From Terfezia claveryi (Eukaryota; Ascomycota; Pezizomycetes; Pezizales; Pezizaceae), in the NCBI GenBank assembly GCA_015179025.1, contig WHUX01000162.1:59465-123464 (forward strand): 64,000 bases of DNA, written 5' to 3'. The position numbers and the translations under genes are program-made. Shown in pieces: positions 56,216 through 64,000 of this stretch (the first letter of the stretch is position 1; each line of letters starts with the position of its first letter). Below the pieces are notes generated by a model. That model was not told where the DNA came from and did not search any database. It saw only the letters and a program-made list of their open reading frames with translations.

Positions 56216-57160
56216 CTCATGCCCTGTCTATATATGAGGTGAACCTGGAGATCAATAAAATGCGGCCTAAGGAGGAGTGGAAGTCCCTGGTTCCAGATGA
56301 ATACCACGAGTTCATTGATCTATTCTGGAAAAGGCCGCAGAGAAACTCGCACCCCACCGACCCTATGACCATACTATTCCGCTGATAGAGGGTAAGACCC
56401 CTCCCTATGGGCCCTTCTACGGAATGTCCCGGTTAGAGCTGGAAGCTTTGAAGAAGTACTTGGAGGAAAACCTTAACAAGAGCTTCATTCGCCACAGCTC
56501 CTCACCAGCGAGTGCTCTGGTGCTATTCATCAAGAAATCGGATGGTTCTCTTAGGCTATGTGTTGACTATCGGGGGCTGAATGAGATAACAGTCAAGAAC
56601 AGGTATCCCCTGCCTCTAATCCAGGAGACATTAGCCAGGCTTTCCAAGGCCAAATGGTTCACCAAACTGGATTTAAGAGGGGCATACAACCTGGTATGGA
56701 TTGCCGAGGGGGAGGAGTGAAAAACGGCTTTCCGAACTCGCTATAGCCACTTCGAGTACAATATCATGCCCTTCGGCTTAACCAATGCCCTGGCCTCTTT
56801 CCAACACTTCATTAATGACACCCTGCGAGACTTCTTGGATGTGTTCTGCATGGCTTACCTCGACGATATCTTGATTTATTCGGATACCCTAGCAGAACAC
56901 AAGATTCATGTCCGGCAGGTGTTGGAAAAGCTGGAGCAAGCCGGATTGTACCTCAAGCCTAAGAAATGCGAGTTTCATGTGCAGGAGGTCAAGTATCTGG
57001 GACTGATCATCACTACGGAGGGCATCAGGATGGACCCTGCCAAGGTTACCGCTGTCTAGGAATGGCAAATCCCAGCAAATCTCAAGGACGTCCAAGCCTT
57101 CCTGGGATTCGCTAACTTCTACCGACGGTTCATTCTAGGGTATTCGAAGATCGTAGCCCC
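56216..57160 (+). pseudogene. E pol: reverse transcriptase
   Basis: The 56424-56720 stretch has [40 protein letters not shown] and [17 protein letters not shown]. After a TGA at 56718 comes [15 protein letters not shown], and [15 protein letters not shown] is the intact box. A TAG at 57057 (CAG) precedes the thumb. Confidence 0.92.
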
Positions 57161-57680
57161 CCTCACTGCACTGACCAAAAAAGACCGGCGCTTCGACTGG
57201 AATCCAGAAGCCCAATCTGCCTTCCAGAACCTCAAGGAAGCCTTCTGCTTAGCACCGATCCTAGCACATTTCGCCCTAACCAGGAATGTGTCGTCGACAA
57301 TGATGCCTCTAACTATGTCTCCGTGGGAATCCTCTCTCAGTATGTCAATGGCATCCTCCACCCAGTGGCCTACTTCTCGAAAAAGTACTCCCTAGCTGAG
57401 TGCAACTATGAGATCTATGACAAGGAGCTGATGGCTATCGTAAGGGCGTTTGAGGATTGGAGGCCACATCTGGAGTCAGTCAAGGGGATTATCGAGGTAT
57501 TATCTCATCACAAAAACCTTTAGTATTTTACAACTACCAAGCTGCTCAATCGATGGCAGGCTAGGTGGTCGGAATTCCTCTCTCGGTTTAACTTCAAGAT
57601 CAAGTATCGGCCTGGAAAAGCTGGAGGTAAGCTGGACGCACTGACCAGGAGATCAGGAGATCTCCCTAAAGGGGGGGATG
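57161..57680 (+). pseudogene. E pol: RNase H
   Basis: [40 protein letters not shown] and EVLSHHKNL are seen. The third acidic position reads H (SHHKNL) where relatives have SDHKNL, a lost catalytic Asp. A TAG follows at 57521. Confidence 0.9.
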
Positions 57681-58940
57681 AAAGGCTAAAGTACCAAAAT
57701 CAGGTGGTACTGAAACCTGAAAATCTCGACCTGGCAGCCAATAGCATTGCTATGGCTGATGCTGATACGGATGCTGATGCTGAGGCTGATGCTGATGCTG
57801 AGGCTGATGCTAAAGCTGAAGCGAACCCCAGAGCAGATCTCCTTCTGTGGATACGACGGGCATATGTGGAGGACGACCTGGTTAAGGATATAATCGCCGC
57901 AGTGGAGTCTGGACAGCGCCGTTATAGCAAAATTTCCCTAGCCGAGTGCACCACTCAGGATGGCCTCCTATACCACCTAGATCGGCTCTATATACCTGAA
58001 GGGGAGCTGCGGATGTAGCTGATCAAGGAACACCATGATACTCTAGCTGCGGGTCATCCTGGAGTAGCCAAAACGTTAGAGCTGCTAGCCAGGCAGTACA
58101 CCTGTATCGATCAGCGAAATGACGTGGAAAGGTATGTGCAGAACTGCCATACCTGTAAACGATCAAAGCCTACACACCATGCCCCTACGGAACCTTGAAG
58201 CCCCTGGAGATCCTGGATCGACCCTGGAAACATCTGACCATAGACTTCATAACTGGGCTGCTGGAGGACTCGGGATTCAATGCCATCCTGATGGTGGTGG
58301 ATTGGCTGACGAAAATGAAGCATGTGATACCTTGCCAAGATACCTGCTTCGCCCCGGAGCTAGCCAATCTCTACCTCACCTACGTGTTCTGGTATCATGG
58401 CCTCCCCGAATCTATTGTATCTGATCGAGGGCCTCAGTTCACCTCGGAATTCTAGAAAGTATTCTGCGAGCTCTTGGGGATCAGGATAAGCCTCTCGACA
58501 GCCTACCACCCTCAGACTGATGGCCAGTCAGAAAGGATGAATGCTATCATGGAACAATATCTACGGGCCTATGTCAACCACTAGCAGAATAATTGGGTGT
58601 CCTTGTTGGCAACCTGCAAGTTTGCCGCAAACAACCAATTCTCAGAGTCTTTGAAAACCTCCCTCTTTCTGGCCAATTACGGTTGGCACCCCCGATTCGT
58701 GGATGCCCTAGCGCCCCTGCAGAGAGTCCACCCCCCGGCCAAGAAGTTCGCAGCTGGAATTGCAGAGCTCCACTCCACCCTAAAAGCCGAGTTGGGATAT
58801 GCGCAAGCCAGGCAAACCGAGTACGCTAATAGCTCACGGTTGCCAGCCCCCAGGTATCAGCCAGGGGATAAGGTGTGGCTCTCCAGCCGGGACTTCCGGA
58901 CAGAACGACCTTCTCATAAGCTGGATCATAAGTTCCTGGG
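57681..58940 (+). pseudogene. E pol: integrase
   Basis: The stretch from 57704 begins MVLKPENLDLAANSIA and a long Ala/Asp/Glu linker (ADADTDADAEADADAEADAK, 57738-57830), the longest among the copies. The zinc finger ([29 protein letters not shown]) is frameshifted near 58185. LTIDFITGLLEDSGFNAILM and SDRGPQFTSEF carry the core Asp pair, and [11 protein letters not shown] lies near the Glu. TAGs are at 58016, 58453 and 58583. Confidence 0.9.
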
Positions 58941-59259
58941 GCCGTATGAGATATTAGGGAATATGGGCACTCACGCCTACGGGTTGAAGTTCCCTAAAGA
59001 CATCAAACAGCACCTGGTTGTTCACGTCTTTGAGATCGAACCAGCCGCCAACAATCCCCTCTCTGGGCAAAAGCACCCCCCACCTCCTCCCGTAGTGATT
59101 GCAGGTGAAGAGGAGTGGGAGGTTGAGGAGGTACTGGACTCCCGGAAGCGCTATGGGCAAGTTCAGTATAAGGTCAAATGGTTAGGAGACGAGGAGGCTA
59201 CTTGGCAACCCGCAGAGGACTTGGAGAATGCACAGGATCTGGTCACTCTGTTTCACTAG
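58941..59259 (+). pseudogene. E pol: integrase C-terminus and chromodomain
   Basis: HAYGLKFPKDIKQHLVVHVF precedes EEEWEVEEVLDSRKRYG and QYKVKWLGDEEATWQPAEDL. The frame from 58597 to a TAG at 59257 is 220 codons. The TAG replaces the CAG of the FHQRY segment in relatives. Confidence 0.92.
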
Positions 59260-59340
59260 CGATACTCGAGGAAGCCCCGTCCGGTTGAGTGATCTGCCCA
59301 TGTCTGAGCTGGGGTTCTTATCCTTGTTGTTGTTGTCTCT

Positions 59341-59366
59341 ATTATCACCTGCGATGCAGGTGATGG
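59341..59366. repeat. Single palindrome copy in the E 3' untranslated region
   Basis: ATCACCTGCGATGCAGGTGA, the core of the A LTR array, stands alone here followed by tgggtcttcg. The matching part of A (11476-11560) lacks it, so it was gained by E or lost by A. Confidence 0.85.
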
Positions 59367-59491
59367 GTCTTCGTTGTTGTTTGGAGTTGGAGTCCTTGTT
59401 GTTGCCTTTGTTGTTGTTTCCTGTGTTGATTTTGCTGGTTGTTGTGCCCAAGCCTAATAGTCGCTGGAGCTCCAACCTAAAGGGGGGATAG

Positions 59492-60027
59492 TGTCACAAC
59501 CGTATTCTTAGTCTTGATTTGACCCTCGAACAGGCTTGTTCGGGTGTCGTGCTGTTTTGACACTCGAACAGGCTTGTTTGGGTGTTGTTGATGAGTTATC
59601 GTTACCTTGCTTGGCTTCCGAGATAAGGGATCTTGGGAAGCTTATTCCTTCCATTGCCCTGGCCTGGAATTATGTATATATAGCCCCTGTCCCTCGTACT
59701 GTCGTTGGATCCCTATCCAACGTCTTGTATCCTAATACAGATCTTGCCTCTCTCTGTGAAGGTGTATTCCCTTGTACACTCCTCTTGTCTTGCCTCGTCC
59801 CGTGAACAACTCTGCAGTACAGCTGCCTCCCCTAACCCTGACACACACGGCAACTGCCTCCGCGTGTCTCGTGCCCCGTGCCCACTGTCTCTCTTGCCTC
59901 TCGCCCTGGCCTCCCGCCTCAGCCTTCCCCTAGTCGCACACGTAGCGTTCCTACGTGAGTGTCACCCTAGCCTTGCCCTTGCCCTGGCGTACCCCTTGGT
60001 CGCCTTGTCCCCAGAGCCGTCGTTACA
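59492..60027 (+). repeat. Element E 3' LTR
   Basis: 536 bp with two hairpins (59521-59548 and 59559-59586). The end CGTTACA is followed by taatc. Confidence 0.95.
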
Positions 60028-60589
60028 TAATCCTAGTCTCAAGGACATATGGCTGGATTTGATCTACTGCCTTACCTTCCAGCAGGGCAAAGACATAAGC
60101 TAATCGGTGTTGCTCGGATGGGAATCTGGCTGAGTCCCCATTGAGTTTGAGGTTTACCGAGTTCTTCCAGGCTCGGAGGCGAGCCCTATCCCCATTGAAT
60201 TTGGGGAGGGTTGGAATACTTTTCGTTTTGGCGGTTGGTGTGGAGGGTGGGGTTGCCGACATAGTGGCCATGGCGCGGTTGAGGGTCTGGATCGTGGTTC
60301 GCTCGTTAGCCAGTGCGATGGTGGCATTGTCAAAGTCGTTTTGGAGTACTATGATTTCTTCATTGGTGGATCTCAGTTTTCATTCGGCCACGGCCAAGCT
60401 ATTGCCGAGTTCGGCCCCAATGGCATCCATGGCCTCGAAAATGTTGATAACCTCTCGATGATAGGCATTCAATTCGTTCAGGCCTGAGGGTATAGGGAAG
60501 TTTCTCCAGGTCTAGAACCTGACGGCGGGTGGTGGGAGAGCTGCTCCTGATATGACTGCATACCAGTTGGTCCAAAGGATCCAACATAG
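60028..60589 (-). pseudogene. Z gag, N-terminal part
   Basis: On the minus strand the capsid start reads LPKFNGDRARLRAWKNSVNL, preceded by a helical segment. The codon matching the D start (ATG at 48574) is ATA here (60551-60553), and a TAG follows. A 5'-side CATTGGATCC-like primer-site region (60574-60589) adjoins the LTR. The gag continues at 53732. Confidence 0.9.
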
Positions 60590-61231
60590 TGTAACAACGG
60601 CTCTAGAGACAAGGCGACCAAGGGGTACGCCGGGGCAGTAGCAAGGGGGAATCACACACATAGGAGTACTACGTGTGTGATCTGGGGAAAGGCTAGGGGC
60701 AAGGCAAGGGCAGGGATAGGGTAACATACATGTTGGAACGCTACGTGTGTGACCGAGGAAGGCTGGGACGGGGGCAAGAGCAAGAGGCAAGAGAAGCAGA
60801 GGGCAAGGGGCACAAGACATGTGGAGGCAGTTGCCATGTATATCGGAGGGAGGCAGCTGTATTGCAGAGCTGTTCATGAGACAAGGGGGTGCATAAGGGA
60901 GGTGCACAAGCGTTGAGAGAGGCAAGGTCCTGTATTGGATATACAAGATATTGGATGGGGATCCAACGAGAGGGCGGAGAGAGCAAGCTATATATACAGG
61001 CTTCCTTCCTGGTCAAGGCCACTGGAAAGAATAAGGTTCCCGAGACCCCTTATCTTGGGAACAGAGATAACAACGATATCAATCAACAATAATGAGAGTC
61101 AGACGGAATCCCATCTAACTCTCAAACCTGGCTAGGAAAGGACGGTAATAACGATATCAATCAACAATAACGAGAGTCGGACAAAATCCTGTCTGACTCT
61201 CAAACCTGGCTAGGAAAGGAAGGTTATGATA
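60590..61231 (-). repeat. Element Z 5' LTR
   Basis: 642 bp with two 78-bp units (61068-61220). It begins TGTAACAACGG and ends GGTTATGATA on the plus strand. A TATA run is at 60989-60996. The target copy cccgg follows. Confidence 0.93.
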
Positions 61232-61400
61232 CCCGGTCATACATATAGCATTCCTATATATGTATTACCCTAGCCCTGCCCATACCTTGCTCCTAACCTT
61301 TCCCCAGATCACACATGTAGCACTTCTACATGTACGATTCCCCTTTGCTACTGCCCTGGTATACCCTTTGGTTGCCTTGTCTCCCAGAGCCCTCGTTACA
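61232..61400 (+). repeat. Element Y 5' LTR, right part
   Basis: This continues the LTR begun at 359-791 after the Z insertion. It contains the inverted repeat catatatag...ctatatatg, a decayed form of the cacacgtag motif, and ends CCTCGTTACA. Confidence 0.85.
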
Positions 61401-61625
61401 CTATGTTAGATCCTTTGGACCAACTGGTATGCAGTCATATCAGGAGCAGCTTTCCTACTACCCACCATCAGGTTCCAGACCTAGAGAAGCTCCCCTATAC
61501 CTTCAGGCCCAAATGAATTGAATGCCTATTATCGAGAAATCATTGATATCTTCGAGGCTATAGATGCCATCAGGGCTGAACTCGGCAATAGCCTGGCCAT
61601 GGCTGAATGAAAGCTGAGATCCACT
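61401..61625 (+). pseudogene. Element Y gag start, cut by copia element X
   Basis: After CTATGTTAGATCC, the primer-site region, the D-type gag start reads with ATA instead of ATG at 61437, then SGAAFLLPTIRFQT, a TAG, and NELNAYYREIIDIFEAIDAI. It stops at 61625, where X begins, in the segment KLRS matching D gag. The rest of Y lies beyond the window. Confidence 0.85.
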
Positions 61626-62261
61626 TGTTGAAAATAATCATTTTCTTTCTATATAGTTAAGTATTTCCAAACGATACATCGTTCTCTCTTATGATTACTT
61701 CCACATCATGCTGATACCCAATATGGACACTTGCTACCCGATTAAGGATTTCTGTATTATTTCTTTCACATGTGTTCACATGTCGTTTACATGTTCTTAT
61801 TATCTTTGCTTACTTTCTTAACTTAGTATCTATTATCATTGCATGATGCTGCTTTACTACTTAAGGTTACTGCTTACCTATCTCAGTTGTCATGACTCAA
61901 CAATCACTACTTCTATGACTTTCTATTATATTTGTTGACTCATATTACTGTCTCAGTCGCACACCTCTATGTATTTCTTCATTCACATGTACACAATATA
62001 CTATTCTTAGGTTATGTAACTTAGACTTTCTTATTAGATCTTTACCCTCAACTCGTACCATTATATACGAGTCTTCTACTCCTGTATCTAGTTCTACATA
62101 CTTCTCGATTAGACTCAATAGACTGTCTACTCTCAACATAGTTTAACCATCTGCTCTCTCGTACTTCTGCTCGCTCGTATTCTCTGCTTAATAGCACTAC
62201 TGTCCACCGCTACTACCTCCGTAATTACTACCGCGATACCTCCGCTCATAGTAACCTTTCA
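61626..62261 (+). repeat. Element X 5' LTR
   Basis: It starts TGTTGAAAATAATC and ends CCTTTCA. It is pyrimidine/AT rich with many short ctat/ctac runs. The right boundary is set by the primer site beginning three bases later. The partner LTR is not in the window, so the length is inferred. Confidence 0.75.
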
Positions 62262-62263
62262 AT

Positions 62264-62279
62264 AGGTTATGAGCCCGGA
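62264..62279 (+). other. Copia primer-binding site complementary to initiator tRNA anticodon arm
   Basis: AGGTTATGAGCCCGGA is complementary to the anticodon stem-loop region of initiator methionine tRNA (around CUCAUAACC), the internal half-tRNA primer known from copia-type elements. It begins three bases after the LTR. Confidence 0.72.
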
Positions 62280-62337
62280 ATAGCTCATGACAACTCGATA
62301 ACTTTCTCGCATTTACCTCCCCTCCCACACATATCTA

Positions 62338-63210
62338 TACAATTGCATCCGGTTCAGGTTCTGGTTCTGGCGGTAAAGGAAAGGCGGTACTTTCTATCTT
62401 CCGACCACTGAAAGACTTCAAGCCTATTCCAGTCAAACTCAATAACATCGAGTCACTTACCGGCAAAGACAACTACGAAGACTGGGCTGATACTATCAAG
62501 ATGATTATGAGAGGCATGGGTTGTAAGGAACTCGTTATTGAAGGACTTAAACCTGCAACAGATGTGACACAAGAAGAGAAAGAACTCTTCGCAGCAATCG
62601 AAAATCAAGCTATCCTCATGCTAATATAGGTTATCAGCAAACCTATACTGAAGGTCGTCTCTAAGTTTGATTCACCACACGAAATCTGGACTCATCTCAA
62701 AGACCAGTATTACCGTGATACTCCATTCTCTTTCGTATATCAACTGCACACACTCTTCACCTTAGCCTCAACCTATACTCCTACTATCTCCTTCACCGAC
62801 TTCATTGAGTAATATGAGACTGAGTAGTCTTGACTTTACTCTCTCACTAGCTCTTCAGATAAATATCGCAAATCCCTCCGCACTTTCCTTGATAAGGACG
62901 AAGCCAAAAGGGACATTCTCCTCTCCTTTCTTGTCGAACATCACTCTAATATAGTCAACAACCTCTCAACTAAGTCCGATCTTACATATGCCGATGCAAA
63001 ATTACGACTTCTCTCTGTTGGTTCTGAAATCGAAAAACGAGATACTGCTCTCTCTGCCTCCTTCAAGAAGAAAGGCAAGCCTCAACAGCAGCAATCACAA
63101 CAACAGAACAAGGATTTCGATGTAGAATGCACCTATTGCAAGAAGCATCAACTCAGCATATACACAGGTCACACATGGCAGAAGTGCCAGAAGTTGAAGA
63201 TGTCGAACGA
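62338..63210 (+). pseudogene. X gag
   Basis: SGSGSGGKGKAVLSIFRPLK leads to LTGKDNYEDWADTIKMIMRG, the copia gag signature, then FDSPHEIWTHLKDQYYRDTP. TAG/TAA codons at 62626, 62810 and 62826 interrupt it. A zinc motif C-TY-C-KKHQLSIYTG-H-TWQK-C lies at 63129-63190, the long-loop form. The start codon was not identified. Confidence 0.85.
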
Positions 63211-63520
63211 GGATAAGAAGAAGGATAAAAAGAAGGAAGACAAGAAGGAACAGGCTCTTATCGTTGGTAGCTCTGGTAGCTCTAAGGACAAGGCTCTCAG
63301 CGTCAGTAACCTATCCCAAAAAACCATCTGGAAATTCGATACAGCGTGCAGTGCTCACATGACCAACGACATAGGACACTTCGAGAACTTTTCAGAGGAT
63401 AGTGGAACTGTAGAAGGAGCTGGCAATAATCTCCTCGAAGCTAAAGGAAAAGGGACAGTCCTTCTTAACTGTCTACTCCCCAATAGCTCTACTTCCACTA
63501 TTCGTCTTGTTAATGTTTGA
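63194..63520 (+). pseudogene. X pol: protease
   Basis: A Lys/Asp/Glu-rich linker (EDKKKDKKKEDKKEQ) precedes IWKFDTACSAHMTNDIGHFE, the copia protease active site (D-T-A-C-S for D-S/T-G/A). The frame stops at 63518-63520 (TGA, CGA-like). Confidence 0.88.
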
Positions 63521-64000
63521 TATGTTCCTTCTCTTGGTCACTCACTGTTTTCTTGGAATGCTGTTCAATCTCGTCTCTCCACTTTTTCTATAGACTCTGG
63601 GTTTTATGTTACGAAGAAAGGCAATGATTCTGTATTATTTATGGTGGAATTTGTTGGAAGTCTCCCGTTTATTATTGAGTCAAATGAAAAGGCATTGGTT
63701 TCCTCATCTCGAAAAACAATCGATCACTAGCATCAGTCATTCGGTCATCAAGCCATTACTGTCCTCAAGCATAAAGAACTTTACTCTGACGGTGATATTC
63801 TCCCAACACCCCCTGATAACTATTATTGCGAGCCATACATACTCGCCAAATCTACTCACTCTATCCCTAAGTCTACAACATCTCGTGCCTTCAATATTCT
63901 CGAACTTATTCACTCAGATCTTAGTGGTAAACTCCCCACACCCTCTTTTGGTGGAGCAAGCTACTTCATCACACTTATTGATGACTACTCTCATGCTTCT
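63521..64000 (+). pseudogene. X pol: GAG-pre-integrase and integrase start
   Basis: YVPSLGHSLFSWNAVQSRLS leads to DH(stop)HQSFGHQAITVLK and CEPYILAKSTH, the HHCC module whose last Cys has become Tyr. LELIHSDLSGKLPTPSFGGA and FITLIDDYSHAS hold the first core Asp. The reading continues beyond the window. Confidence 0.87.

Larger units (their letters stand above)
53733..60027 (+). mobile_element. Element E, Ty3/gypsy chromovirus, 6.3 kb
   Basis: LTRs 53733-54265 (533 bp) and 59492-60027 (536 bp) have a perfect target duplication taatc (53728-53732 and 60028-60032). Internal sequence is uninterrupted: gag, protease, RT, RNase H, integrase, chromodomain and a polypurine tract at 59479-59491. It contains many one-base deletions as well as stops, unlike the other copies. 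Its target is Z gag. Confidence 0.96.
792..61231 (-). mobile_element. Element Z, Ty3/gypsy chromovirus, split by A and E
   Basis: The element has two related LTRs (792-1511 and 60590-61231), a polypurine tract, and gag and pol on the minus strand. Its body lies at 1512-5878, 53581-53732 and 60028-60589. The gaps are filled by A (5879-53580) and E (53733-60027). The gag pieces join in register when compared with gag of D, and both joints carry 5-bp duplications (ccagc and taatc). Net length is about 6.5 kb. The reading frames contain many stops, so it is inactive. Its LTR type and gag start match D. Confidence 0.93.
61626..64000 (+). mobile_element. Element X, Ty1/copia retrotransposon, truncated by the window
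   Basis: An LTR of 636 bp (61626-62261), a half-tRNA type primer site, gag, protease and the start of integrase are seen. In copia elements integrase precedes RT, as here. The RT and 3' LTR are outside the window. It is inserted in Y gag. Frames hold several stops. Confidence 0.9.

Overview
The window looks like a repeat-rich, gene-free stretch of a filamentous fungal chromosome. The evidence is chromodomain Ty3/gypsy retrotransposons (chromoviruses), a Ty1/copia element, a Plavaka-type (CACTA superfamily) DNA transposon, short GT-AG introns of about 45-90 nt with CTAAT/CTAAC branch motifs, and decay dominated by C-to-T/G-to-A transitions (CAG to TAG, CGA to TGA, TGT to TAT). Ascomycete or basidiomycete cannot be decided from the sequence alone. 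No rRNA, tRNA or ordinary host gene was seen.

Nearly the whole window resolves into one nested stack whose joints can be read from 5-bp target-site duplications (TSDs). Element names are mine. Y (+ strand LTR element, oldest) has its 5' LTR split at 791/61232 by Z. Z (- strand gypsy, 792-61231, TSD cccag/cccgg) has its gag split twice: by A (+, 5879-53580, TSD ccagc) and by E (+, 53733-60027, TSD taatc). A is split in its 3' untranslated region by B (-, 11566-52846, TSD ccggt). B's pol is split by F (+, 17730-42095, TSD tgcac/tgcat) and by D (-, 42250-49105, TSD ctctc). F carries a Plavaka-type transposon of about 9.8 kb (about 18853-28701) in its leader, and C (+, 34147-39629, TSD gaaac) between its RNase H and integrase. 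D carries a 695-bp foldback element (46486-47180, 7-bp duplication atctata). X (copia, +, 61626 to the window end) sits in the gag of Y. The deepest chain is six levels: Y > Z > A > B > F > C or Plavaka.

Region by region: 1-1511 flank, Y LTR and Z 3' LTR; 1512-5878 Z pol and gag end; 5879-11565 A LTR, gag and pol; 11566-17729 B 3' LTR, an extra ORF and pol; 17730-42095 F with its two guests; 42096-51927 rest of B pol and gag interrupted by D; 51928-53580 B 5' LTR and A 3' LTR; 53581-61231 rest of Z gag with E inside, then Z 5' LTR; 61232-64000 Y LTR/gag and the copia element.

A, C, D, E, Y and Z are related gypsy elements of about 5.5-6.9 kb with gag, protease, RT, RNase H, integrase and a C-terminal chromodomain (Y is seen only as LTR and gag start). 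B and F are two further, distinct gypsy families. All polyproteins are broken by stops or frameshifts, so none looks autonomous. The least decayed genes lie inside the Plavaka-type transposon: a 962-residue transposase with two nonsense codons, a phase-consistent three-exon gene for a 371-residue protein, a phase-consistent three-exon gene for a 99-residue protein with a minisatellite in its intron, and a multi-exon DUF6532-like gene. Two short palindromes recur in LTRs of different families and are the most unusual non-coding signal here.
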